A DNA stretch of 64,000 bases from Leptidea sinapis (GCF_905404315.1 NC_066282.1:7340501-7404500); one strand, 5' to 3'; positions 22,075-34,056 are shown, numbered from the stretch's first letter. Numbers and translations are program-made. The notes: generated from the sequence alone by a model not told the origin.

Positions 22075-22603
22075 GCGTTTTCGTTGAAAGCTCCCAGACG
22101 GCTAATGTTTTTTCTGAAACCTCCAACCACTTACAGTTCATATATACAAAAACCTAACCTCTTTTGTTCTACTCTTCCATAAAAATAGTTACAGTTTAAA
22201 TATTTTTACGTACAATGCAAACAAGATTTCTGTTTTTCAATTACGTAAAAGTTCACTATTTCACTTCCATCTCTGATATTAAGACTCAAATCCAATGCCT
22301 CACTCAGTTCGTAAGTACAGATGGACATTCGAGTAATGCTAACTTACATTTTTGCTTTGGCCGTTTTATGACGTCAGCACAATCGGGCCAGATTCAAATT
22401 CAGATTCAAATTCATAGATTTTTATTCAAAATAGGATGTGAAATCACTTATTGCAAGTCAAAAAAACTACCACCCATTCCAAAATGAATGCCTCAGGCCT
22501 GAGAAGAATGGGCGCAACAAACTCAGCGGGCTTTTTTTTTCATCAAAAATATGTTTTACAATTAAAGTATCATTTACAAAGTAACATTGTACAATTAAAC
22601 TTA

Positions 22604-23186
22604 TTATTTAATAGCCTGAGGGCGGTCGCTCCATTCCCAATCTGTGGTATCATTCAGAAAGTCATTTATGTTATAGTAACCTTTACCACACAAACGTTTT
22701 TTAACAATTCTTTTGAATAACGTAATACTTTTGCTTTGAAAATTTTCTGGGATCTTGTTGTGAAAGCATATACATCGCCCGACAAAAGACTTACTAACTC
22801 GACTTAGCCGAAGAGTAGTAGGTATCTTGTTTATGTCTGTTACAGGTGTTAAAATTATGGTTATGACAGTTTCTAGCAAATTCACTTATGTGCCTATGAA
22901 CATATATTACATTATCAAGAATATATTGAGAAGCAACAGTCAAGATGTTAATTTCTTTGAATTTTGTTCTCAATGATTTTCTAGGACCTAGGTTATAAAT
23001 AGCGCGAAAAGTCCTCTTTTGCAGCACAAATATTGTATTAATATCGGCAGCGTTGCCCCATAGCAATATACCATAGGACATAATACTATGGAAATAACTA
23101 AAGTATACTAGTCGCGCCGTATCTATGTCAGTTAATTGTCTAATCTTTTTAACCGCGTATGCTGCAGAACTAAGTCTGTTCGCCAA
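22604..23186 (-). pseudogene. Family E C-terminal region, frameshifted
   Basis: Two overlapping minus frames (22794-23186 and 22604-22885) together give 'RLSSAAYAVKKIRQLTD', 'YGILLWGNAAD', 'LQKRTFRAIYNL', then 'RLSRVSKSFVGR' and a C-terminus at about 22604. The 'GILLWG' and 'LQKR..R.I' text is typical of the region behind the RT in this clade. Same C-terminus as at 3545, 9139 and 33600. Confidence 0.75.
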
Positions 23187-23373
23187 TCCTTTAATATGGG
23201 GTCCTCATTGTTATTTGGAATCTAGAGTTGTGCCAAGAAATATAGCAGATTCCACCGGTTCTATCACCTCTACGTTTAACAAAACATTTGCATTTACATT
23301 TTTGACATTTGGTACGGTAAATTTACTGTATTAATTTTTTCTTGCTATTTAACAATAGGAAATCAGCGCTAAA

Positions 23374-24195
23374 TCAGTACACAATATCAGATAAAATATC
23401 GTTCACTTCGTCATACATAGCTTTGTTTCTTTTCACTTTAATAATCAGTGAAGTGTCGTCCGCAAACAATACTACCTTATGTTTTTTCTCTATAAGATTA
23501 GGAAGATCATTTATATAGATAAGGAAGAGGAACGGTCCAAGAAGAGACCCTTGTGGTACCCCCATACTGAGAGGAGTCCCAGGAGATCTCCTGCCGTTCA
23601 CGTCGACCCTCTGAATTCTATTGTTTAGATATGAAGTCAGAAGATCGAGCGCAGTTCCTTTTATGCCATAGAGGTATAGCTTCCTGACCAGCGTTGAATG
23701 TTGAACACAATCAAAAGCGTTAGATAAATCACAGAAGATGCCAAGTGCATTCTGAGATTCCTCCCAGGCATCAAAAATATTCTTGATCAGCTCAACTCCT
23801 GCATCCGTTATTGAACGTCCCCTAGTAAAGCCAAATTGTTTCAAATGAAGTAACTTAATGAGAAGTAATAAATGAGAGTTAAAGTAAGTAAGCATTTGGC
23901 TTAAAATTATTTTTTCAAAAATTTTACTAAGGGTCGGCAAAACCGACACAGGACGATAGTTGTTCGGGTCAGAAGAGAATTCCGACTTAAATATTGGTGT
24001 AATTTTACTATGTTTCAGAAGGCCAAGAAACACGCCACGATTAATACAATTATTAAAGACCATTGCAAGATATGGTGCTATGACATCAATTATTGAACTT
24101 ATTATTTTAACAGAAATGCCCCATATACCAGCAGTTTTTTTCATGTCGAGAGACTTAAAAGTTTTAATTATTTCTCCAGGGCTGTTTGTTGGCAT
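23374..24195 (-). pseudogene. Family E reverse transcriptase domain
   Basis: 273 residues with RT blocks in order: 'KSEFSSDPNNYRPVSVLP', 'KQFGFTRGRSITDA', 'IFCDLSNAFDCVQH' (catalytic Asp), 'SMGVPQGSLLGPFLFLIYINDLP', and 'VVLFADDTSLI' (FADD, the catalytic pair). The finger and palm blocks are complete; the thumb and C-terminus continue in another frame at 22604-23186. Family-level function is copying LINE RNA at a nicked target. The frameshifts on both sides leave it non-functional. Confidence 0.85.
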
Positions 24196-24617
24196 GCTTT
24201 AACATTTTCCAGAAGAAGTGACTCAGCAACACTGGTGGAGGAGACAAGAGTGCTTGTGATAGAAACTGGAATATCAGAAAAAAATTTCTCAAAAGGAGAA
24301 GCAACTTCCTGCTGAGATTGAATTATAGTATTGTTTATTGATAAATTGTATTCAATGTTGCGGTCTTTCATTCTTCCAGATTCCCAGTTAATCACATTCC
24401 AAGTCATCTTTATTTTATTCGGTGCATTTTTAATTATCTGTCTGATATGCATAGATTTTGCAATAGAACAAACACTTTTTAATAATTTAGAGTATTTTTT
24501 AACATACTCGAGAAAAGATGCATCATGATTATATAATGATCTCTCACTATAATATAGTTCATATAGCCTTTGTCTGCTCCTATGAATGCCAGCTGTTGCC
24601 CAATCATTAAATGACAA
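24168..24617 (-). pseudogene. Family E linker between endonuclease and RT
   Basis: 149 residues beginning MSFNDWATAGIHRSRQRLYE. The 'W.T.GI..S' start and the lysine-rich 'YKKY...IKNAPNK' middle are typical of the region between endonuclease and RT in jockey/CR1-type proteins. The Met is internal to the original protein. It overlaps the RT frame at 24168-24195 in a different phase, so a frameshift lies there. Confidence 0.65.
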
Positions 24618-24739
24618 GACACATCCAGGTTAATTACTACACTCGCACAGAATAGCGGCGTGAAGTAGCGGCCTAGTGCCGGTATGTTTCGCATAGGTTT
24701 GTTGTCGAGGACCGGAGGCCATCCCCCCCTCCACCCGAA

Positions 24740-26126
24740 TTTGACAGCGAAACTAAAAGAGATTTTACCCCAGGAGGGTACCGGCTCTACCAGAGTTGGA
24801 AAAATCCCTCACCGAGCATTGTCGCTTGGTCTGCCCGTCGAATTCTGAGGAGGGCACAGAACCGTGCATGTCCAACACAAACGAGGCAGCAACACCACGG
24901 CACCCCGCTCGACGCCCAAGGTGGACTTTTGCAATATCAGAGAAATTCACTCCATTTTAAACGCCATCCCCCACCACCTTTAGATGGTACAGTCGGCCTT
25001 GTGTTTCCTTACGGAGACGTAAATATCTGGACCTCCAGCTACACGTCATATTTAACGTACCACGGGTACAAAATTGAGCACAATATTTTGCCTCATGTCG
25101 GGGTGTGTGTACGTTAGAGAGGATATCTGCTGTCGCTCTCTCGGAAATTTTGAGGGTAGGGACCTGTCTACTCTCTGGCTCCGCATAGATTTTGAGGACC
25201 ACGTCCGTATCTATGCGTGTGTCTACAGATCCCATAGTGGTAACACAGTAACGGATCACCTCATAGGCTGCGTTCAAGCGGCAATTGACGACGTGCTTGC
25301 ACAGATCCCCTCCGCTGAAATCGTAGTTTTGGGTGATTTCAACGGGCACAATGCCAAATTTGCAAACTTGGATCAAGTACCACAGACTATGCAGGGCAAT
25401 ATATGCATAATTTTGGATTGGCGTATGTTTTGTCCCAATTGGTTGACTCGCCAACGCGGCTCCCGGATGTGGATAGCCACATGCCGTCTTTATTATATCT
25501 TCTGCTGACTACACATCTCAATAGTTACCAGGCCTCTGTCGAAGCCCCTCTCGGAACATCCGACCATTGCCTCGTCAGGAGTGTTGTTCCTATCCGATGC
25601 CAACGTCGCAGATCACCAGCGACCCGCCGCGTTTGGCACTACAAGTCAGCAAATTGGGATAAGATGCGTTCCTTTTTTGCATCCTTCCCTTGGGTTGGGT
25701 AGGTTTGTTTCCCTTCGGATGGTCCTAGTGCCTGCGCCGTTGCAGTAGCCAATGTGATACTGCAGGGCATGCATATTTTTATACCAAGCTCTGTAGTACC
25801 GATCGGTGGCAGATCACAGCCCTGGTTCGATGCGTCAGTTAAAGCAGCATCTGACTGATCACTGGGCTCAAAGGATCGGAACTGCAAAGTCCTTAAGAGG
25901 AAATATAACCGTGCCTCCAGATTTTTTAAGCGGCAAATCGTCCGTGCTAAAACCAAGCAAGTCGTCGAAATCGGCGAGCAGCTTTCCAGTTACCCGATCG
26001 AAACACGCAAGTTCTGGTCGTTGTCTAAAGCTGCTTTTGGTAAATTCAACCAGCCGTCCCTACCGCCGTTGCATGTGGAATGACACCTTGGCCGATACGG
26101 CAAAAGAGAAAGCCGATCTCCTGTGC
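24740..26126 (+). pseudogene. LINE A endonuclease relic
   Basis: Readable in several frames: 'GVCVYVREDICC' near 25100 and 'SAEIVVLGDFNGHNAKF' near 25315-25365 (GDFN motif), 'TSDHCLVRSVVPI' near 25555-25600 (SDH motif), and a linker with small deletions near 25835-25870. Ends at 'KADLL' (26126) without any RT motif. At least four frame changes. Confidence 0.8.
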
Positions 26127-26417
26127 GGTTGCTACGAGACCGCTATGTGCTACAAACCCGTAACAAGTAATATTGATAATCGTAACTTAGTGCTGCTACA
26201 CACAGTTCAATTTCAATTTTAAAACATATTGCTAGATAAAAATGTTACATTTGTTTGGAATAAATCAAAGTTGCTTTCCAATGTCTATTGTTTGTGTTTG
26301 ATTGATTGTTGTGGAATTTTTATAAGTTTCTCACCATTAGTTAGATAATTTATGATGAAATGTTTGTACATTGTAAAACGAAATGGAGTATGAAAGTTAA
26401 ACCTTAAGATATATATA

Positions 26418-26486
26418 TATACCAAGTTACGTCAGTTGGTGCTGGGGCTGCTGCTTCGACTGCCGAAGACAGCAAGCGTCGCAAAT
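26418..26486 (+). pseudogene. Second piece of the 'DVTCVDTLA'-type RT tail
   Basis: About 70 bp nearly identical to 15488-15555 ('VTSVGAGAAAS', 'SKRRKY'). It is an isolated scrap in AT-rich DNA. Confidence 0.7.
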
Positions 26487-26489
26487 ATG

Positions 26490-27084
26490 CATTATATTAG
26501 GCAATATAATTTGTGAAAAATTGCGTCAATATTATTAAAAAAATATTATTGTTAATATCTGTATATCTGCCTGACAATAACCATTTCTTTCATTAATACT
26601 TTTACACACTCATTGACTATCCAAACAAATATTGTACTATGGGGCAATAATACCTAACAATCATATTACAAGAAACCAAATGTTAAAATAAATCAGACAT
26701 TTAACTGTCGGTTTTAGACCTGAGCATTGATTGCTTTTCCATGACATTCGTGCGTCACTTCTGAACAGAATTTCTTCGTTATTAAGTGTAACGATATGTG
26801 AGATGAGAACATATCAAATTTCCTATTCCTTATTTTTTAAGTGACATGTTTAAAAAGCCGTACCGGATCACTAAATTTACGTATTTTATATCACACCAGT
26901 GGGCGTGCGACTATAGCTGAGATATATAGCGCGTGCTTAGCCTTTGCTCAGACTTTACATACGTAAAACTTAGCTGAATGTAAGCTTAACATAGTCTTTG
27001 ATATTGTTTTAATAGTCATTTGACAGATATGAAATAATGCTCAGTTTTTTATCACACCCAGCTAAGATTTTGAGCAAAGTTTTA
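26490..27084. other. AT-rich stretch, nothing recognised
   Basis: No frame or repeat recognised. Confidence 0.45.
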
Positions 27085-27610
27085 GTAGATTGTATATATC
27101 TGAGCCTTAGTCTTAGTCTAATTGGTTTAATTTGTGTATTGTATTGGAACTCTAAATTATACTCATCTTAAGCTAAGACAGCCCAATATAAAATTCAAGT
27201 ACCCGTTTTCAGCTAAGTTTCAGACCAGTGGTTCCTTTGCACAGGATGCCGGCTAGATTAGGGGTACCATAACGGTGCTTATTTCTGCTATGAAGCAGTA
27301 ATTTGTATACTTTGAAGTATTTCAGTCTGAAGGGCGCCGTAGCTGGTGAAATAACTCGGCAAATGAGACTTAACATTTTATGTCTCAAGAAGCCGAGCTC
27401 AATTGTAGTACCGCTCAGAATTTTTGGGCTTTTCAAGAATCCTGAGCGGCACTGCATTGTAATGGGCAGGGCCTATCAATAACCATCAGCTGAACGTCCT
27501 GCTCGTCTCGTCCCGTATTTTCATAAAAAAAATTGGAGCAAAGTCTAAGTACAGCCTAGATCTGAGCCTTAGTCCGAGTCTAATTGATTTAATTTGTATA
27601 TTGTGTTGGC
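27085..27610. repeat. Pair of ~65-bp direct repeats flanking a SINE-like copy
   Basis: 'gagccttagtc...gtctaatt..tttaattt' at about 27101-27153 recurs at 27558-27612. The SINE-like copy lies between them. They are too long for target-site duplications and diverge by several bases, so the SINE probably entered an existing tandem repeat. Confidence 0.7.
27227..27532 (+). mobile_element. SINE-like repeat, copy 5
   Basis: Nearly full length with an 8-A tail (27525-27532). The 3' hairpin 'ccgctcag...ctgagcgg' is present. The first bases ('gtggttcctttgc') are slightly diverged. Confidence 0.85.
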
Positions 27611-28435
27611 ACTCTAATCATCAGATAAGATTTTGTATGTAAATTACGGATTTGTGTTTGCTGCACAATCCTAATTTGTCTTTGGCCTTGGTAAGGTACG
27701 AAAAAAAATAGATAACGAGTGGCAAAAAGTCACTCTTTTTAGCCTTCCTTAGTATTTTTCACCGGGCTTGGCTATATGGACTCGGCCTTTAACAACAAAA
27801 GCGACCTAAAAAGTTTAATAACATGAAGTATCAGGCAGTCAAAGTCTTGTCAAAATTTATCCAACACTTTCGGAGATGAGCCGACGCAAACAGACTATTA
27901 TTTATTGTAGAGAGATTGATTACAATTTCGTTTTTTTACATTACAGACTGTTTAATAAGCAATATTCATCAAGTGATATAAAAATTAAATAGATCACGAT
28001 CGGCAAGAAGTTGCCTATGAAGCTGGCAACACTACCTCTGTGTTAAAAAATTATCTAAGAATTATGTAGTTTTTATAAATATTTTCTTTCAATGAAAACT
28101 GAGAAAAGTAAAATAAAGTAAGTATTATTTTTCACTCAGCCAAGGTAGTTCCAATAAAATTTCCTCTCTGTAATGTAAATTTGCATTAAAACATTAGCAT
28201 ATTCGTCCATTTATAGGAAGAAACTCCTTGTGCTATTCGGGAAGAATATGTGGCTTATGAATATTTAGAAATATCAAGCATACTCACTCGTATAAATGTT
28301 GTACCTATTGTAAAGAAACATTGAAACCCATAATATTTTGATTGATAAATAACATTGCATATAAATAGGTTTTGAGTATGTGTATTGAACTAATGTTTTT
28401 AGAATTAAAGTTTTCACAAATACTTTTGACAAGGG
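27611..28435. other. AT-rich stretch, nothing recognised
   Basis: No supported gene; the minus frames around 28274-28520 are overlapping chance frames. Confidence 0.45.
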
Positions 28436-28590
28436 CAAAAAAATGAAAGGGAGAGTTTCCATCAGATGGGAAGATGAAATCAAACGCATAGCGGGTCCTA
28501 ACTGGACTCAAACAGCACAATCCAGGGAAATCTAGCTAAATTTGAGGAGACCTTTACCTGCAGAGGGGTTCTTGCAGAATAAATTTATTA
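28436..28590 (+). pseudogene. RTE-like LINE, C-terminal scrap
   Basis: The plus translation 'GRVSIRWEDEIKRIAGPNWTQTAQSRE' fits the C-terminal pattern 'RW.D(D/E)I....G..W...A..RE' of RTE-type ORF2. A stop follows and part of the next residues ('LRRPLP') is in another frame. Confidence 0.5.
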
Positions 28591-28899
28591 GATATAGGTG
28601 TATACTATATCTATGTGTACATTCTTATTATTATGTTATTATTACTATTATGTATTCTTTATATAAAAACTGAAACTAATAACCATTAAATATTAAACTA
28701 CAAAAAAGTTTTCTTCATACTAACAAAACTAATTAACTTGTAAACTAGCATGTTCTGGAAGAAATAAAAGGTGTTTTTATTTTTATTTTATGTTAATTAT
28801 TTATTCATTATGTGAATGTAAAGTGAAATTAACTATTGGGAATGAAAGATTTCACAAATACTTTTGGCAAGCGAAGGCACAATCACAGTGTATACGTTC

Positions 28900-28965
28900 A
28901 CCACGATCGACACTACAAGTCAGCAGATTGAGAAAGGATGCGTCGGTTTTTCTTAATCCTTGCAA
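28900..28965 (+). pseudogene. Tiny LINE A linker fragment
   Basis: 'cactacaagtcagcagattg.gaaaggatgcgt' matches family A at 25635-25675 (codons for HYKSA and MR). Only about 60 bp. Confidence 0.5.
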
Positions 28966-29221
28966 GCTATTTAATATCATATATTATAATAATAATTAGT
29001 ATTATGGTTTATTACAAAAAAAATAATAAGGGCTGGTCTGATTATGGGTTTTGTACACACAGAAAGATGTTAAACAAATTATATAAAAATTTGAAAGCCT
29101 TTATTTTGTTAGATTGCCAGGTTAACAAAATCTTCGATGCGATGTCAAAGGCTCGCTCTAAAATAAATGTAAAATATGTCCTAATTATAAATGTACATTT
29201 TATTTTCCTTCTTGGGTTATG

Positions 29222-30010
29222 AATTTTCAACAGGAAACTAAGTTGAAATATAAAATAAATATTTTCTCAGTAGCAAAGTTTGCTTGAAATAAAACAATAA
29301 CATTTCAACAGAATATCGCCGAAGCTGTTACTGTAGTGTAGAAGCACATTAATGGCGAGTGCCTTTACTGGATATTTCCTGTACATTTTTAATATCAATT
29401 CTTGGAACTGGACCTAGTAAGGTTCACGAATGTTCATGGCTCAGTGGAAGAGCGCTCGCACCCAGGTCTTCACAAGAACTTCTCGCAATTTTGTTTTTAA
29501 TCATGTCACGCTTTCTTAATTTTTATGCGAAATTTAATGATCATCTATTGAGTAGCTAAGACATATAAATGTAAGACAATGTTACACATTCTCTCAATTT
29601 TAGAGTTAATAGTAAACCTAACATTATCATTACATTTATTTACTGCCTGAAAGCGTTTCTGTCAAATGCTCAAAAAATGTACAAAATTTTATTCCTTTAA
29701 ATAATAGTCTCAAATAGCAGAACTAGATTTTAGAATTATTAACATCATTCTTTGAGTTATTTGTGTTTATTAAACGTTGTTATAATGTGTTTATTAAACG
29801 TTGTTTATGAACTAATGATTAAGCAGTCTCAGAGGCCATTTTAAGGTTTCTTTATCAGTGTATCTTCACCAAAGAGACAGAATATTTAGTGCTACTGCAG
29901 ATATAGACATCGGTGATCAGTTGCAATCACTTCAGGTTATCCATAAGCATGTTAGTACTTCTATTCTATAGAAAATGTTTAATGTTTATATTGGAAATAA
30001 CAGCGTTCAA
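29222..30010. other. AT-rich stretch with one SINE scrap
   Basis: Holds 'catggctcagtggaagagcgctcgc' (about 29433-29457), the A-box part of the tRNA-derived SINE seen at 41278 and 53683. Nothing else recognised. Confidence 0.45.
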
Positions 30011-30011
30011 G

Positions 30012-30500
30012 GATATCAGGTTATATACGTCGACAACGGCCTATATGCTACTACAGTTACGAAGTTCCACTGTAGAAATTTCGAGAGAAACGCCTTGCTC
30101 CATACATGCTCGTTGATTATATCTAGATACAGGATCGTTATATCCAGACATACTTCTCCCTTGCCTTCGATAGCCATTGTCCATTTATGTATTAGATATT
30201 AAAATATCAGAAAATGGTCTGAAGACTGATCATGGCGAAAGTCTTACCGTCGATCGTTGATTAACTCGCGGACCATTAGGTTGGCCAAAAGCTGTATGTT
30301 AATTATACATTTCATAATTTTGGAGTAATATTTGGTCAGACACCAACTGTGTCATTTTTTGGTTTCGGACAAGGCCTAACTTCCATGGGTCCGAATTTTT
30401 GCCTTTCGCTATGAGTACCGGAATAAACACATTAGCATCGGCGTCAACTCAGAAGAACATGTTCTGAGCATGATGGTAAAACTGCCATCCGGCATGCCAA
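30012..30500 (-). pseudogene. Old LINE A reverse transcriptase fragment
   Basis: Aligns along 19320-19850 of the family A LINE: 'cgtcgacaacggcctatatgct', 'catggcgaaagtc.taccgtcg', 'taattatacatttcataattttgga' and 'taccggaataaacac' are all recognisable. Many substitutions and small gaps, so no frame survives. It covers the part of the RT domain upstream of the YADD site. Confidence 0.75.
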
Positions 30501-30759
30501 ATAAAATGTAAAAGTCTATAAGAAATAATACTATTTAAAAACTTTTTCCACTTCCCAAATTTTAACCGACTTCAAAAAGAAGGAGATTCTCAATTCGATC
30601 GGTATTTTTTAATAATGTGAAAATCCTTACGTATTTAATATTTTAATTTGTTAAAGCCACAAATACTAAACATTAAATACGACAAAAGTAAACTTATCGT
30701 GCATGTTGTTGCTAATAGATTGTGCTGATAGTAAAAGAAGAATATATTGATTCCGTTAC

Positions 30760-31025
30760 TTACTCGTTGTAACAAAAATTCAGTTATTTTCAAGAGTTAA
30801 TTTGAATTCCTGTATTTCCAATCTAAATATTCAAAGTTGAGGTAGTTCGCCCTTTAATACATTCATTCTTACAGATTTGGTAGTTCGCCCTTCAATACAT
30901 TCATTCTTACAGATTTCTTCAAAACGCACCCAATTTCAGTTCAGTAAATTTTTTCAGCTACCGGGAAACTTTTCAGCGATTATATTACTGTTTGTATTGT
31001 GTAGGGTTGGCGCTTGGCTATTTAA
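30760..31025 (+). repeat. Dispersed repeat of unknown class, copy 1
   Basis: Related to 37885-38095 in the same orientation ('cctaaatattnaaagttgagg', 'gaaacttttcagcgatta', 'tgtgtagggttg'). This copy has an internal 40-bp tandem duplication (about 30839-30876 and 30880-30917, 'gtagttcgccctt'). It is followed by a TA microsatellite. Confidence 0.75.
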
Positions 31026-31029
31026 TGTA

Positions 31030-31030
<1 letters not shown>

Positions 31031-31083
<53 letters not shown>
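31031..31083. repeat. (TA)n microsatellite
   Basis: About 25 TA units, uninterrupted. Confidence 0.98.
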
Positions 31084-31089
<6 letters not shown>

Positions 31090-31091
<2 letters not shown>

Positions 31092-31490
31092 AATCTCGCT
31101 TTAACCTCGTGATTTAAGTGTTTTTTTTGCCTTTCCAAAATTACCCAACTCGACTAATTTTTTCACTTCAATAAAATTTTGCAGGAAAATATAAAAAATT
31201 GAACATGTTGTCTCAAATAAATATTTTTAAAATATTTAATTACATATATTTTAAATACTGATACTTCGTAATAAGCTTTCTTAAATTAAATTTGACGAAA
31301 TAGTCTTTAATTATAAATTAAAGGAAAACCTATAAAAAAGGATCATTCAAAAAATTTGGTTACAAATTTAATTTGTATAATTAATCCCAGAAGTGAGGTA
31401 TTTAAATTTCAAATAAAAAATTGCTTTGAAACCTGAAGTCAGTAAGCGATAATTGTAATAATTCCTAATAAGCGATTATTGTGCTTGACA
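31090..31490. other. AT-rich stretch
   Basis: Contains 'ttacaaatttaatttgtataattaatcccagaagtgagg' (31360-31398), the 3' flank text of the tRNA-derived SINE family. No gene. Confidence 0.45.
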
Positions 31491-31670
31491 GATTATCGAC
31501 TATGAAGTAGTAGATGGAGCCACAACCTGAGAGTTGAACAATACATACCAAAATTTCGATCGATGCGTTACTCGAACGATTGTTTGGCTCAGTTGGTAAG
31601 AGCGCTCGGACGGAACCCGCGATGCGCATCGTTCATAAATTTTGGTTACAAATTTAATTTACATTATTTC
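31490..31670 (+). mobile_element. tRNA-derived SINE, internally deleted copy
   Basis: Contains 'tggctcagttggtaagagc' (31584-31602), a good polymerase III A box, but the B-box half is largely lost ('ggacggaacccgcgatg'). Same family as 41278-41548 and 53389-53835. It is not a tRNA gene because the T arm is missing. Confidence 0.65.
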
Positions 31671-32167
31671 GGCATAGCTTACACCGCCTTACTATTGAAA
31701 GCGTTGACCGTTTATAGTTTGTTCTGTATTGTGAAGTTCTGATATAGTATTTGTAGTATATAAAATTCTGACAGCCCTAGATATTGGAGAAGATAAAGTA
31801 CAATGGTCCTATTAACTGATTCTTGTGACTTTTGGATAACAACTTGGATTTAATTTATCCGATTGTGATATTTGGACAAAATTTTGCTTTGATGGTTTAT
31901 CATGCCAAACTAAGCGACACACAAACGAACAACAAACAGAAATATTAATTTTATAAAACACAGCCTGCACAGCTTACCAATATTAGTTGTCGTATAACAT
32001 TATATATGCTGTAAATAATATATCATTATTTTCCACAAGTACTATGGTTAGGTATCGCATATTATTGCTTACGTCTAACTTCTTCGGACTTTTTTGTACT
32101 TTGTATGTGCTGTAGTACTCACCATAGCAGGACTTTTTTGTCACACTAAGCAATAATGTGCTAGATT
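31671..32167. other. AT-rich stretch, nothing recognised
   Basis: The minus frame 31983-32189 has no domain. Confidence 0.45.
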
Positions 32168-32372
32168 TGTGTTTCGGTTTGAAGGGCACCGTAGCCAGTG
32201 CAAATTGTTAGGCTAATTATATTAAAATTAAGGGTCTCAAAGTGACGAGCGCAATTTGTGATGACGCATAAGATTTAGGGTTTGACACGACGTAAAGGGT
32301 CAAGGCAACCATCGTTGAAAGTCTTGCTCATCTAGGTACTTTACTTCTTAAAAACAGATAAAAAAAAATCGA
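32168..32372 (+). mobile_element. SINE-like repeat, degraded copy
   Basis: 'tttcggtttgaagggcaccgtag' and 'ctcaaagtgacgagcgcaatt' mark the family; 5' half missing, hairpin eroded, A-rich end at 32360-32369. Confidence 0.6.
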
Positions 32373-32851
32373 ATTTATATCTTTTTTATGAAGAGAAATT
32401 TCTATAATTTTATATAGAGCTAGGCAATGGTGTGCTATATGTTTACAAAAACTGACCTCAATTACTCTTAATCGTCTCTAGGGCACAATGTTAAACAAAA
32501 CAATGTTACTGATAATGTTGGTACCGTAATTACGCGGATTCAAATACGTGAGAAGCAAAAGAAATATAAAGGCCTTAAGTATAATCATAAAACAATTTTT
32601 CATTTATCGAGGTCGTTCGGTCGATGGGAACAGAAAACACAGGATGTAATATCTTTATTTAAATAATGTATAATAAATATATCTATTTAAACTGTTCGTC
32701 CACTGCGACTGTCACTAGAACAATAGCAGTCCTTCATTTGTCTAATTTTTTCATTAAAAAAAATATATCTCACTGCGATACTTCGATATCTCATATCAAT
32801 ATATATGAGATGTTCAAATTCATTGGTTGTATTTATACCAGTATATACCAT

Positions 32852-33159
32852 TGGGAGGCTCCTTTGCACAGGATGCCGGCTAAATTAAGGGTTACCACCA
32901 CGGCGCCTATTTCTGCCTTGAAGCAGTAATGTGTAAGCATTACTGTGTTTCGGTCTGAAGGGCGCCGTAGGTGGTGAAAATACTGGGCAAATGAGACTTA
33001 ACATCTAACATCTCAAGGTGACGAGCGCAATTATAGTGCCGCTCAGAATTTATGGGTTTTTCAAGAATCCTGAGCGGCATTGCATTGTAATGGGCAGGAC
33101 GTATCAATTACCATCAGCTGAACGTCCTGCTCGTCTCGTCCTTTATTATCATAAAAAAT
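32852..33159 (+). mobile_element. SINE-like repeat, full-length copy 6
   Basis: One of the best copies: 'gggaggctcctttgcacagg' start, both stem-loops (33037-33046 pairs with 33070-33079 over 10 bases), tail 'ttattatcataaaaaa'. Flanks share 'ataccatt' (32845-32852) and 'ataccaat' (about 33171), a possible but unproven target duplication. Confidence 0.9.
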
Positions 33160-33599
33160 ATATAATTATAATACCAATGAATTTAAACAGCAAAATATTA
33201 ATTGTAGTAAAATATTATATACACTTATAATCGCCTTTCAACTACGAATATTTCTTTGTGATACAGATATTGTAATTGAAAATCGTCCAATAAACTTAGA
33301 ATATTTATTTGACAAAAACTTTTTATCATATCAAGTACAAACATTTCTTTCTAATGTAGAAATAGTAACAGACAATTGACAAATAAAATTAAACCATTTC
33401 ACTTACCAATAAGGTTTAACGGGTTCTGAACCCGAAGGGTAACCGACTTTTAAATCACAATCGTTTAATAATACACAAAATTTAATAATGGAAATAGTAA
33501 ACAGCCCGAAATTGGAATTGTTATTAGTGGATGTTTTATAGTTATAATGGTGTGGTTAACTATATGATGTAATGAAGATTTTGTGATTTTATTTCGTTA
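33160..33599. other. AT-rich stretch, nothing recognised
   Basis: Only a small palindrome 'gggttctgaaccc' (33421-33433). No gene. Confidence 0.45.
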
Positions 33600-34056
33600 T
33601 CTAATATACAAGAATCATTGAGAGCAAAATTTAAAGAAATTAACATCTTGACTGTTGCTTTTCAATATATTCTTGATAATGTAATGGATGTAGTACATCG
33701 GAACATAAATGAATTTACTAGAAACTGTCATAAGCATAATGTTAACAACAGGAACAGACATAAACTTATAATGCCTACTACTCGGCTAAGTCGAGTAAGT
33801 AAGTCTTTTGTGGGCGATGTATAGGATTTTACAACACGATACCAGAAAATTTATTACGAAATTGAAAACAATTGTTCAAAACCTTTGTGTGGTAAAGGTT
33901 ACTATAACATAAATGACTTTCTTAATGATAACACTGATTGGAAATGAGCGATCGCCCTCAGGCTATTAAATACTTTTTGGAATGGGTGGTAGTTTTTGAT
34001 TTATAATAAGTGATATCATATTCTATTTTGAATAAAAATATTTGAATTTGAACCGG
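33600..34056 (+). pseudogene. LINE family E, C-terminus and 3' end
   Basis: The plus frame 33618-33824 (68 residues) has 'MRAKFKEINILTVAFQYILDNV' split text and 'TTRLSRVSKSFVG', equal to the E C-terminus at 22794-22920. The 3' UTR follows and ends in the family's 'gaataaaaatatttgaatttgaa' style tail at about 34031-34053. Confidence 0.8.

Larger units (their letters stand above)
22393..24611 (-). mobile_element. Family E LINE (jockey/CR1-like), 5'-truncated, nested in LINE A
   Basis: A 2.2-kb minus-strand insertion. Its 3' end is at the left, with repeats of the type 'tttgaat' ('gaataaaaatctatgaatttgaatc' in reverse) instead of a simple poly(A), as in the other E tails at 34030, 34917 and 37165. 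It carries the linker, RT domain and C-terminus but no endonuclease, hence a 5'-truncated copy. The host is the 5' region of a family A LINE. A clean target duplication is not visible; 'agac'-like text occurs on both sides. Confidence 0.8.
22366..26126 (+). mobile_element. Family A LINE copy split by a family E LINE
   Basis: Plus-strand family A: a 27-bp start (22366-22392, 'tgacgtcagcacaatcggg') is resumed at about 24612 ('catccaggttaattac'), matching the continuous 5' region at 21525-21580. About 2.2 kb of minus-strand family E fills the gap. After the break the 5' UTR, endonuclease and linker run to 26126, where similarity stops abruptly before the RT domain. Loss of the 3' half is unusual for a LINE, which normally lose 5' sequence, so a later deletion or rearrangement is likely. 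Confidence 0.8.

Noticed and set aside
31580..31655. tRNA gene
   Set aside because: Good A box, but T arm and B box are missing; the same sequence recurs as a SINE.
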